DNA of 64,000 nt from Chitinophaga vietnamensis (GTDB taxonomy: Bacteria; Bacteroidota; Bacteroidia; Chitinophagales; Chitinophagaceae), in assembly GCF_902167635.1 (NCBI RefSeq), contig NZ_CABHMS010000003.1:620001-684000 (forward strand), in the 5' to 3' direction. A program made the position numbers and the translations under genes. The notes beneath the pieces were generated by a model, which did no database searches, was not told the origin of the DNA, and was given only the letters and a program-made list of their open reading frames with translations. Position 1 is the first letter of the stretch. Every line of letters starts with the position of its first letter. This document shows positions 17,343 through 24,862 of the stretch, piece by piece.

Positions 17343-18779
17343 ATGAAACAAGCCTCCACAGATTATGATGCCATTGTAGTAGGATCTGGCCCCAATGGGC
17401 TTGCGGCCGCCATCACGCTGCGGCAGGCTGGTTTGTCGGTATTGCTGCTGGAAGGAAAAGACAGCGTCGGTGGTGGCATGCGCACAGCGGAACTCACATT
17501 GCCCGGCTTTCACCATGATATCTGCTCGGCCATCCATCCGATGGCGACCTTGTCGCCCTTCCTGAAATCCTTGCCCCTACAGGATTACGGCCTCACCTTA
17601 ATACATCCGCCGGTGGCGGCGGCACATCCCTTTGATAATGGCCATGCAGCGGCCTTGTTACATAGTTTACCGGAAACGGCACGCAGCCTTGGCGCCGATG
17701 AACAAACCTGGCTACAACTGATACAGCCGGTGGTAAACGATTGGCCCTACATTGTAAACGATGTGCTCGGGCCTTTGGGTATTCCCCGCCATCCCTTGCG
17801 CATGGCTCGTTTCGGGCTCACTGCACTGCGCAGTGCGGCGGCGGTAGCCCGGCGTTTCCGTACCGAAGAGGCAAGAGGCCTCTGGGCCGGACTGGCAGCA
17901 CATTCGCTCTTGCCTTTATCATACCGCAGCAGTGCCGCCATCGGACTGGTGCTCAGCGCCGCCGCACATATCAGCGGATGGCCGGTAGTGAAAGGAGGCT
18001 CACAATCGCTGGCAAACGCGCTGGCGGCGTATTTCCGGGCATCGGGCGGTGAAATACGAACCGGCTTTTATGTACAGGATCTCGGCCAACTGCCGTCCGC
18101 ACGCGCGGTACTGCTGGATGTGAGTCCGCGCCAGCTCTTGCAGATCGGCGGTAACCGTTTCTCTTCTTTCTATCAATCTCAATTAAAAAAATATCGTTAT
18201 GGTCCCGGTATTTTCAAGGTAGACTGGGCCCTGGATGGTCCCATACCCTTTACCGCTGCGGCTTGCAGGGAAGCAGGTACCGTTCATATCGGTAACGCCT
18301 ATACGGAAATAGCCGCCGGAGAGCTGGGTAACTGGCAAGGCAAAACAAGTCGCCAGCCTTTTGTGCTCCTGGCGCAGCAGAGTCTTTTTGATGATACCCG
18401 TGCGCCGCAAGGACAGCACACCGCCTGGGCCTATTGCCATGTGCCTAATGGCTCTAATACTGATATGAGGGAGGTGATAGAGCAACAGGTGGAACGCTTT
18501 GCGCCCGGCTTCCGTAAGCGCATCATAGCGCGGCATGTGATGAATGCCGCGCAGATGGAGGCCTATAATCCCAATTATATCGGCGGAGATATCAATGGCG
18601 GGGCCATCGATCTGCGTCAACTCTTTACCAGACCGGCTTTGAGGCCATCGCCTTACCGTACCAGCGCGGCAGGTGTCTATATCTGCTCTGCTTCTACGCC
18701 ACCGGGCGGCGGTGTGCATGGCATGTGCGGATATCATGCTGCGATGCGTGCCATCCGGGATATATTTTCAGGAAGATGA
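17343..18779 (+). CDS. FAD-dependent oxidoreductase, phytoene-desaturase-like (CrtI/PYROXD2 type)
   Basis: 478 residues. The N-terminal dinucleotide-binding motif IVVGSGPNGLAAAITL (GxGxxG) is followed by LLEGKDSVGGGMRT, the pattern of amine oxidase/phytoene dehydrogenase-related flavoproteins. The C-terminal block ICSASTPPGGGVHGMCGYHAA is the usual second FAD contact of this family. It has no signal peptide. No carotenoid synthesis genes lie nearby, so a true carotenoid desaturase is unlikely; the PYROXD2-like branch is a better guess. Substrate unknown. 66 bp downstream follows nadC. Confidence 0.82.
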   Translation: MKQASTDYDAIVVGSGPNGLAAAITLRQAGLSVLLLEGKDSVGGGMRTAELTLPGFHHDICSAIHPMATLSPFLKSLPLQDYGLTLIHPPVAAAHPFDNGHAAALLHSLPETARSLGADEQTWLQLIQPVVNDWPYIVNDVLGPLGIPRHPLRMARFGLTALRSAAAVARRFRTEEARGLWAGLAAHSLLPLSYRSSAAIGLVLSAAAHISGWPVVKGGSQSLANALAAYFRASGGEIRTGFYVQDLGQLPSARAVLLDVSPRQLLQIGGNRFSSFYQSQLKKYRYGPGIFKVDWALDGPIPFTAAACREAGTVHIGNAYTEIAAGELGNWQGKTSRQPFVLLAQQSLFDDTRAPQGQHTAWAYCHVPNGSNTDMREVIEQQVERFAPGFRKRIIARHVMNAAQMEAYNPNYIGGDINGGAIDLRQLFTRPALRPSPYRTSAAGVYICSASTPPGGGVHGMCGYHAAMRAIRDIFSGR

Positions 18780-18845
18780 ACATTGTATGGCTGTTTTTTA
18801 TGTGGCGACTATTATCGTTAATTTACTTTCTAAAATACAAAGCGT

Positions 18846-19685
18846 TTGACAACACAGGAATTCATTTCCGCAGCATTGCTCGAAGATGTGGGCAGCGGCG
18901 ATTACTCTACACTCGCATCCATACCAGCTGATGCGAAAGGTAAGGCGGTACTTAAAATAAAGGAAGAAGGCATACTGGCAGGCATGCAGCTGGCGCAGGA
19001 TATTTTTCATCATCTGGAAGAAGATGCAAAATTCACCTGCTATAAAAAAGATGGCGATACTGTAAATAATGGCGAAACTGCTTTTATCGTTGAAGCCGGC
19101 GTGCATACCATATTAAAAGCAGAAAGACTGGTACTTAACTGCATGCAGCGCATGAGCGGCATCGCAACGCTTACCAATAAGTACGCCGATAAAATAAAAG
19201 GCTACAAGACCAAAATACTCGATACCCGCAAAACCACGCCGCTGTTCCGCGAATACGAAAAGCAGGCAGTGCGGATTGGCGGCGGTTATAATCTTCGTAT
19301 GGGCCTGTACGATATGATCATGCTGAAGGACAACCATATCGATTTCTGTGGCGGCATAGAGCAGGCCATACAGAAAACCAACGAGTACCTCGCGGCCAAC
19401 AACAGCAACCTGAAAATAGAGATCGAGACCCGCAACCTCGATGATGTGCGCCGTGTGCTTGCTGTGGGCAATGTACACCGTATCATGCTTGATAACTACT
19501 CGCCGGAATTATTGAAAGAGGCAATTGAGCTGATTGACGGCAAGTATGAGACAGAGGCGTCGGGCGGTATCAATCTCGATAATATTATTTCATATGCCCG
19601 TACCGGTGTCGATTACGTCTCATGCGGGGCTATCATACATCATGCTGTGAGCATGGACCTTAGTTTAAAAGCACACAAAATATAA
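18846..19685 (+). CDS. nadC: Nicotinate-nucleotide pyrophosphorylase (carboxylating)
   Basis: 279 residues. Quinolinate phosphoribosyltransferase of de novo NAD synthesis, making nicotinate mononucleotide from quinolinate and PRPP. Signature stretches: LEDVGSGDYST, RMSGIATLTNKY, DTRKTTPLFREYEKQAVRIGGG, MLKDNHI and EASGGINLDNI. The start is TTG at 18846: an in-frame TAA at 18831 leaves no upstream ATG, and alignment puts the first residues here. nadA and nadB are not in the window. Confidence 0.95.
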   Translation: MTTQEFISAALLEDVGSGDYSTLASIPADAKGKAVLKIKEEGILAGMQLAQDIFHHLEEDAKFTCYKKDGDTVNNGETAFIVEAGVHTILKAERLVLNCMQRMSGIATLTNKYADKIKGYKTKILDTRKTTPLFREYEKQAVRIGGGYNLRMGLYDMIMLKDNHIDFCGGIEQAIQKTNEYLAANNSNLKIEIETRNLDDVRRVLAVGNVHRIMLDNYSPELLKEAIELIDGKYETEASGGINLDNIISYARTGVDYVSCGAIIHHAVSMDLSLKAHKI

Positions 19686-19731
19686 AGCAGATATTATCGT
19701 TGTTGTTATGGGAACCCAAAATTATCAATAT

Positions 19732-20136
19732 TTACAAAGCTCTTTTATATCCTTTAACAGGCACTTGGGTTAAACAGGCAAAGCCCATCGCCAGTAATGT
19801 ACCTACCAGGTAACATACGCAATCACTCCACAAGAAGCCATGGCCCAGCAGGATGCCCAGCGGCGTATTCCTCAATCGTACTGCCCATTCCGCCTGATAC
19901 AATTGCTGCACTTCTATCAGTATGCAGGTGGCAAAGCCGATGATACCTACTTTCCATACGGGTTTCAGCGGGTAGAGAAAACGGAAGCCGAAAAAGATGC
20001 AGGTGGCAGATAATACATCGCCGCCATAGATGCGGACGATTTCCGGGAAGTACTGCGGCGCCCACCTGGTGGCTAATCCCAGCGGTACGTTGAGCAGGAT
20101 CACAATAAAATACAGCCAGCGTCTTTTCGTTTTCAT
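19732..20136 (-). CDS. DUF2809 family membrane protein
   Basis: 134 residues from the ATG at 20136 (MKTKRRWLYFIVILL). Four hydrophobic helices; typical features are IYGGDVLSATCIFFGFRF and LLGHGFLWSDCVCYLVGTLLA, which fit the DUF2809 pattern. Small integral membrane protein of unknown function. A remnant small secreted-protein gene lies just upstream on the same strand (20154-20340). Confidence 0.75.
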   Translation of the reverse strand: MKTKRRWLYFIVILLNVPLGLATRWAPQYFPEIVRIYGGDVLSATCIFFGFRFLYPLKPVWKVGIIGFATCILIEVQQLYQAEWAVRLRNTPLGILLGHGFLWSDCVCYLVGTLLAMGFACLTQVPVKGYKRAL

Positions 20137-20153
20137 AAATATAGTCGGTGTTG

Positions 20154-20340
20154 TTATATAGGCATTTGATGATGCCATTTATTGATCTCTGCAATCGCTG
20201 CTTCCCGCAGCTCGTCTCTTCCTTCCTGTATGCCTTTGACAGTAGGCGGTATCGGCATCGGCGGGGTGGGTGGCGCGCGACTGGCACAGGGCAGTGGTGG
20301 CGCATAACAGGGCAATAGCAAGCAAGACGAATATCTTCAT
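20154..20340 (-). pseudogene. Frameshifted small secreted protein
   Basis: From the ATG at 20340 the frame codes a good signal peptide (MKIFVLLAIALLCATTALCQ) and then goes out of register after about residue 21. The +1 frame continues with coding-like sequence (RAPPTPPMPIPPTVKG, EGRDELREAAIAEINKWH) to a stop at 20154-20156. Total length, 187 bp, is not a multiple of three. A single-base change near 20278 would join the two parts into a protein of about 60 residues. It could be a real frameshift or a sequencing error. Confidence 0.45.
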
Positions 20341-20390
20341 ATGGTAATAAAGATAAACGCATTGGCACTTGGTACAAATATTTTTTACCG

Positions 20391-20753
20391 CTAGATAAAG
20401 CAGATCAATAGCAAGGCAATGAGCGCGGGCAATGCCTGTACGAAGAATATTTTTTTATCGGCAGTAAGGGCGCCATAGATGCCTGCCACACTTACACAAC
20501 TGAGGAAAAAGATGGCTACACGGCTTGCCCACAGCGCGTCTGCGATGAAGAGCGACCAGAGGAGGCCTGCAGCAAGAAAGCCGTTATACAGTCCCTGGTT
20601 AGCCGCCAGTGCTTTGGTGGGTTCAAAGAGGGAGGCGGGAAGGCTGCGGAACACTTTTGGGCCGCGGCTTGTCCAGGCAAACATTTCCAGCCACAGGATA
20701 TACAGGTGTTCCAGGGCTACCAGTGCGATGAGGATATGTACAAGTATCAGCAT
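20391..20753 (-). CDS. DUF1304 family membrane protein
   Basis: 120 residues, four hydrophobic helices, with the family's conserved blocks EMFAWTSRGPKVF and TKALAANQGLYNGFLAAGL. Unknown function; often a solitary gene. The upstream gene on this strand (KGG protein) is closed off by a terminator at 20770-20800. Confidence 0.85.
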   Translation of the reverse strand: MLILVHILIALVALEHLYILWLEMFAWTSRGPKVFRSLPASLFEPTKALAANQGLYNGFLAAGLLWSLFIADALWASRVAIFFLSCVSVAGIYGALTADKKIFFVQALPALIALLLICFI

Positions 20754-20769
20754 GCATAAATATACGGAT

Positions 20770-20800
20770 AAAAAAGCCCCCTGCGCTTTGCGGGGGGCTT
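20770..20800 (-). terminator. Intrinsic terminator of the KGG gene
   Basis: Stem AAGCCCCC/GGGGGCTT (20774-20781 and 20793-20800). On the minus strand it is followed by a six-T run (20775-20770). Confidence 0.8.
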
Positions 20801-20834
20801 GTTAACGAAAATATCGTTTGCAGGCTACATGTGT

Positions 20835-21146
20835 TTATTGTTGGTCAGCATGGTTCTTTTTCTTACCCCGGTTGGTGCCGCCTTTCCGACCTATTGCAGC
20901 CATGTGTTCGCGGTTGCGGCTCACGGCCTCTCCGCCTTTTTTGCCGGCAGCGCGGGCCTCTTCAGAGGTGAATTTATGCGCTACGCCTTGTCTGTGTGCA
21001 GCCTTTCCGCCTTCCCTGGAAATAGCCCTTTGTTGTTCAGGGTCCATGGAAGCAAATCCACGTTTGCTATGCCTGGATCGCTCGGCCTGACTGTTTTCAT
21101 TCGTGTTGGCACTCGGTGCCATTGTTTGATACCTGATGTCTTCCAT
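20835..21146 (-). CDS. KGG-repeat stress protein (YciG/Con-10-like)
   Basis: 103 residues from the ATG at 21146. After a polar N-terminus, three glycine-lysine units occur: GFASMDPEQQRAISREGGKAA, FTSEEARAAGKKGGEAVS and REHMAAIGRKGG. These match the KGG stress-induced family known from general-stress and conidiation proteins. Very hydrophilic and basic, probably disordered. It stands back to back with the Lys/Ala-rich DUF6496 gene across 262 bp, which suggests a joint stress role (inference). Confidence 0.85.
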   Translation of the reverse strand: MEDIRYQTMAPSANTNENSQAERSRHSKRGFASMDPEQQRAISREGGKAAHRQGVAHKFTSEEARAAGKKGGEAVSRNREHMAAIGRKGGTNRGKKKNHADQQ

Positions 21147-21408
21147 AATCCTGGTTTTATAGTGTAGTGAACAATAAACTACAGGGCGATCAATATGCAT
21201 GCCACTGCCAGAAACCCCAACCGGACAGGGTTTTGATAATGAAAGAGTTGTGGTATGGGGCAATTGATTCCACAATACATAGAATTTTCCACACAGTTGC
21301 GGCTGCATCACGCCCATATATTCGTCTTATCGCGCCGTACCGCGGCTGGCGTATGTTTTGTAAGTATTTACCTGTTATCTTTTTTCATAACCCATTTAAT
21401 CTTCTATT

Positions 21409-21774
21409 ATGGCAAAGTATCCAAAAAAAGCCCAGCAGAAAGTGGAGAAAGTGATGCATGAAATGCATGAAGGTAAATTGAAAAGTGGCCGTAGTCATAA
21501 AAAAGTAAAAGACCCCAAACAGGCTATTGCCATCGGATTGTCAGAGGCCCGCAAAGCGGGTGCAGATGTACCGAAGAAAAAAGCAGCAGCTTCCAGTAAA
21601 ACAACCACGAAAAAAACAACTGCCAAAAGGGCCACTGCCAAAAAAGCCACTGCAAAAAAAACGACCGCCAAAAAGACGACCGCTACTAAAACATCTGTTA
21701 AAAAAGCGGGCGCCAGAAAAAAAGCCACCGCACGTAAAAAGCCTGCAACCCGCCGTGCTGCTGCACATGCATAA
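21409..21774 (+). CDS. DUF6496 protein with histone H1-like Lys/Ala tail
   Basis: 121 residues. The N-terminal about 55 residues (KVMHEMHEGKLKSGRSHKKVKDPKQAIAIGLSEARKAG) are the DUF6496 module. The rest is a low-complexity tail of KKTTAKKATAKK-type repeats ending RKKPATRRAAAHA, like the C-terminal tails of histone H1 and Hc1-type proteins. A DNA-binding, nucleoid-associated role is plausible but inferred. Followed by a strong terminator at 21807. Confidence 0.8.
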   Translation: MAKYPKKAQQKVEKVMHEMHEGKLKSGRSHKKVKDPKQAIAIGLSEARKAGADVPKKKAAASSKTTTKKTTAKRATAKKATAKKTTAKKTTATKTSVKKAGARKKATARKKPATRRAAAHA

Positions 21775-21806
21775 GCATAACATGGCATCTTCCTTATATT
21801 TACAAC

Positions 21807-21839
21807 AAAAGACCGATGTGCGATCACACCGGTCTTTTT
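21807..21839 (+). terminator. Terminator after the DUF6496 gene
   Basis: AAAGACCG..TGTG / CACA..CGGTCTTT stem with a single internal mismatch and a 4-nt loop, followed by T residues to 21839. Confidence 0.75.
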
Positions 21840-21887
21840 ATATGGCATATGCCTTGCACTCCATATAGTGGAACAATAATCTGGTAT

Positions 21888-22145
21888 ATGGAACAGCATC
21901 ATGTAACAGTATTCATTAACAGTAAGGCATACGGACTGAATATCACAGTGAACCGCACGGCGCTGGAAACGGTCTACGAAGTAGTTCCCGATATAGGCGC
22001 CTCCCTCATAAACGATTTCACCCCGCAGGGCCCTACCACTTTCACCGCTGACCACGTAGATTCTGTTGAAGGCAGATTACGGCTCATCGAGAGTGAACAG
22101 ATCGCCAGGGTCATCTGGCAGGAGATACTCAATAAAATGAAGTAA
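21888..22145 (+). CDS. Small hypothetical protein
   Basis: 85 residues from the ATG at 21888 (MEQHHVTVFINSKAYGLN). Upstream in-frame codons overlap the preceding terminator, so this start is favoured. No recognised domain, no signal peptide or membrane segment; alternating beta-like N-terminus and an Ile/Glu-rich C-terminal helix (SEQIARVIWQEILNKMK). It is followed by a strong terminator, which supports a real transcription unit. Confidence 0.6.
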   Translation: MEQHHVTVFINSKAYGLNITVNRTALETVYEVVPDIGASLINDFTPQGPTTFTADHVDSVEGRLRLIESEQIARVIWQEILNKMK

Positions 22146-22148
22146 TAA

Positions 22149-22185
22149 CAGGGCTGGCTATACGAATAGCCAGCCCTGCTTTATT
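22149..22185 (+). terminator. Intrinsic terminator
   Basis: Perfect 13-bp stem CAGGGCTGGCTAT (22149-22161) / ATAGCCAGCCCTG (22166-22178), loop ACGA, then CTTTATTTT. Confidence 0.8.
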
Positions 22186-22223
22186 TTGGCGGTTGCCACC
22201 GGCCTTTGTACTTTTACAGGGCT

Positions 22224-23105
22224 ATGATGGTAACAGACGAATCCTACAAAAAGAAAAACCGCCGCGAGCGGCTGCTCTTCATCCTGAAGCTGCTGGCATA
22301 TGCCGCCATTGTGTATTTCAACCTCGACCACCCCGCTGGCTATAACCGTTTCCAGTGGCTGTTCAAGATCACCAACGCAGTTTCCTTTTTCCTCGGCGCT
22401 AACCTGGTAGTGTCGTTTGCCTGGATCTTCATCTTGTCGTGGTATACCCGTCGCCACCGCAACAAGCCGATAGAGAAAGATAATTTCATACTTGGCCTGA
22501 ACCGCATCGCCTCTGTGCTCAATACCATCTTCTTTTTGCTGGCGGTGATGGTGGCCTTTGGCATCGATCTCCTCAAGTTCGTCACCAGTATCACCATCGT
22601 AGCAGCGGCCATCGCACTGCTTTCCAAGGATTACATCACCAACATGATCAATGGGCTGATCATTATGTTTTCCGATCAGTTATCGCTCGGAGATCATGTG
22701 CGGATAGGAGAATATAAAGGGAAGATACTCGATATTACTTTGATCAATATTGTATTGCAGAATGAAGACGATGAGACATTGATCATCCCCAATTCATTGG
22801 TGTTCACCTCGATCGTTACCAATCTTTCAAAGCAGCATGTAAAGAAAGTATCGATAGAATTTGAGATGGACAGCAAACATGTTATTACGCCCGCTCAGCT
22901 GGAAAACAGCCTCCGGAGAGCTATTGAGGCCTATGCTTCGCATTTCGTTCCGGATAGTTTTCTGCTTCGCACGATGGGCATCAAGAAAGATTATGTGCAG
23001 TTCAAAGTACAGCTGGTGATGCCCGCCGCCGATAAGGAAACGGAACGTCAGATACGCCGTACTTTGAATACTGCCATCATTGCGATCGCCGAGAACGGCG
23101 CTTAA
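22224..23105 (+). CDS. MscS-family mechanosensitive ion channel
   Basis: 293 residues from the ATG at 22224 (or 22227). Three to four N-terminal transmembrane helices, then the pore-lining TM3-type segment VTSITIVAAAIALLSKDYITNMINGLIIMFSDQLSLGDHV, followed by the beta domain (IGEYKGKILDITLINIVLQNEDD) and NSLVFTSIVTNLS. This is the MscS fold that opens under membrane tension to release osmolytes. Its TAA and the TAA of the convergent hdc gene share the bases TTAA (4-bp overlap). Confidence 0.92.
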   Translation: MMVTDESYKKKNRRERLLFILKLLAYAAIVYFNLDHPAGYNRFQWLFKITNAVSFFLGANLVVSFAWIFILSWYTRRHRNKPIEKDNFILGLNRIASVLNTIFFLLAVMVAFGIDLLKFVTSITIVAAAIALLSKDYITNMINGLIIMFSDQLSLGDHVRIGEYKGKILDITLINIVLQNEDDETLIIPNSLVFTSIVTNLSKQHVKKVSIEFEMDSKHVITPAQLENSLRRAIEAYASHFVPDSFLLRTMGIKKDYVQFKVQLVMPAADKETERQIRRTLNTAIIAIAENGA

Positions 23106-24229
23106 ACGGCTACTGCTGTGGTCATCTCTTCTACAAAAATATCCACCTGCGCTTTGGTAACGTTAGGCATGCAGACAATATGCGACCAGCCGTTTTCGCA
23201 GGCCAGCTGCCACTTGCGGCGGATGCTCCCTTCGGGTTCAGGAAACACCACCGTGATGGCGTCGGGGTTACGCCATGCGGGGATACCATGCTCACGCAGG
23301 CGCTCCACAGCATAAGCCGCTACAGATAAGCTGTGCAAGGCCCTCTCTCTCAAACCCGCGAGGCCCAGGCATTTCAGTGCATACCATAAAAACAATGGAC
23401 TATGGCCGTTCCTTGATCCGGTGATAGTGGTATCCATGCTACCAATATAAGCTACCGACCGGGCGATCCTGTCGCGATAAGATCTTCTGGCCACCACTAC
23501 GCCGCAAGGCACGGGCGAGCCGATAAATTTATGTCCGCTGATGGCAATACTATCGGCGCCATCAGCGAAATCAAAGGCGGGGCGCGCCTCCAGGAAAGGG
23601 CTGTAGCTGCCCGATAGCGCCCCGTCGGCATGAATATAATGATGGCGGATCGCCATTTCTTTCAGGATGCTCTTAATGCGGCCTACATCATCCCGGGCTT
23701 CGGTCATGGTAGTGCCGATATTAGCTAGGATGATCGCAGGCATATGGCGGTTCATGCGCAGGGTATGTTGCAGATCGTCATAATCGATCTCACCGTTTTC
23801 CATAGTCCGGATCACAATGCTGGGCATATTGAGCAGGTGCAGGTTCTTCTGCACGCTGTAATGCGTAGCTTCTGAATAATACACCATTCCTTTAGGATAC
23901 AGTTCCCTGGCCAGATACAGGCCATACAGGTTGCCTTCAGAGCCGCCGTTGGTGACGTATCCCCACCAGTCGTCTGCCGGGGCGCGGAACAGTTTCGCAA
24001 AAAATTCCACCACCCAGCGCTCCATCTCGCGGGAGCCTACACTGTAAGTAGATGGCACAAAAGGATCGCCCAGGTTGTTGAGCGGATATTGCAGGAAAGG
24101 CAGGAGGGGCGTGTAATCAAAATCTTTCGACACCGGATATCCCAGGAAATCGGCGGTGCAGGCGGATACCTGCGCCAGCAGGCCTTGCAGCTGCGCGGCA
24201 TCCGCGGCAGCCAGTCGGTACTCTTTCAT
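23102..24229 (-). CDS. hdc: PLP-dependent histidine decarboxylase
   Basis: 375 residues, the usual size. Group II decarboxylase fold: WGYVTNGGSEGNLYGLYLARE (cofactor phosphate loop), THYSVQKN (His123 stacking on PLP), IHADGALSG (Asp202) and SGHKFIGSPVPCG with Lys234 as Schiff-base lysine. TITGSRNGHSPLFLW and AWRNPDAITVVFP closely follow the Morganella/Klebsiella-type Hdc. The product would be histamine plus CO2. No histidine/histamine antiporter is adjacent. Divergent from an Lrp-type regulator (24395), a probable local regulator. Related amino acids as substrates cannot be excluded. Confidence 0.82.
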   Translation of the reverse strand: MKEYRLAAADAAQLQGLLAQVSACTADFLGYPVSKDFDYTPLLPFLQYPLNNLGDPFVPSTYSVGSREMERWVVEFFAKLFRAPADDWWGYVTNGGSEGNLYGLYLARELYPKGMVYYSEATHYSVQKNLHLLNMPSIVIRTMENGEIDYDDLQHTLRMNRHMPAIILANIGTTMTEARDDVGRIKSILKEMAIRHHYIHADGALSGSYSPFLEARPAFDFADGADSIAISGHKFIGSPVPCGVVVARRSYRDRIARSVAYIGSMDTTITGSRNGHSPLFLWYALKCLGLAGLRERALHSLSVAAYAVERLREHGIPAWRNPDAITVVFPEPEGSIRRKWQLACENGWSHIVCMPNVTKAQVDIFVEEMTTAVAV

Positions 24230-24316
24230 AATCGTTAATTACAGGTGTATGATGCTGCGAATCTATCGATTACTAATTGAATGGAACTGCTATTATGTCT
24301 GATACAGAAAATATAT

Positions 24317-24339
24317 ACTATTTTTACTAAAATAATAGT
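24317..24339. promoter_or_regulatory. AT-rich dyad between hdc and lrp-type gene
   Basis: Imperfect palindrome starting ACTATT (24317-24322) and ending AATAGT (24334-24339) in the 165-bp divergent region. Size, AT-richness and location fit an Lrp/AsnC-type operator; inference only. Confidence 0.4.
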
Positions 24340-24394
24340 TTAATTTATCTAAATTTCCTTCCGGATCATCTTCCGACAGAAAAAACTAACTGTG

Positions 24395-24862
24395 ATGGAT
24401 ACACTGGATAAAACAGACCGCCGCATTTTACAGGTGTTACAGCACCATGCACGACTGAACACCAAAGAGATCGCGCATCGTATAGGCTTGTCCGTTACCC
24501 CTACCTATGAGCGGCTGAAGAAGATAGAGAAGATGGGCATCATCAAAGCATATGTTACCATCCTGCATGGCGAAAAGGTGGGCAAAGCCATGGCAGCCTT
24601 CTGCAACGTATCGCTACAGCTGCATTCGCAGCCATTGCTGAAAAAATTTGAAACGGCCATCCACAAGATGGAAGAGGTGATGGAATGTTACCACGTGGCA
24701 GGCAACTACGATTACCTGCTGAAAATAGTAGTGGATGATATGCGGAGCTATCAGCATTTTATCACCAACAAGCTGGCGGCGATAGAGAACATTGCACAGG
24801 TGCACAGTTCCTTTGTGATGACGGAGATCAAGCATACTACGGCTTTTGCGCTAACGTCTTAG
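24395..24862 (+). CDS. Lrp/AsnC-family transcriptional regulator
   Basis: 155 residues from the ATG at 24395 (a GTG one codon before is less likely). The N-terminal winged helix begins LDKTDRRILQVLQHHARLNTKEIAHRIGLS and the recognition helix is SVTPTYERLKKIEKMGIIKAY. The C-terminal RAM domain includes VMECYHVAGNYDYLLKIVVDDM, the ligand-binding type. It is divergent from hdc, so histidine or another amino acid may be the effector (inference). Its 3' end overlaps that of the convergent histidine kinase gene by 12 bp. Confidence 0.9.
   Translation: MDTLDKTDRRILQVLQHHARLNTKEIAHRIGLSVTPTYERLKKIEKMGIIKAYVTILHGEKVGKAMAAFCNVSLQLHSQPLLKKFETAIHKMEEVMECYHVAGNYDYLLKIVVDDMRSYQHFITNKLAAIENIAQVHSSFVMTEIKHTTAFALTS

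Noticed and set aside
19823-20377. Minus-strand ORF of 184 residues
   Set aside because: Third reading frame across DUF2809 and the frameshifted small gene; composition (many Arg/Cys/His) and lack of similarity mark it as spurious.
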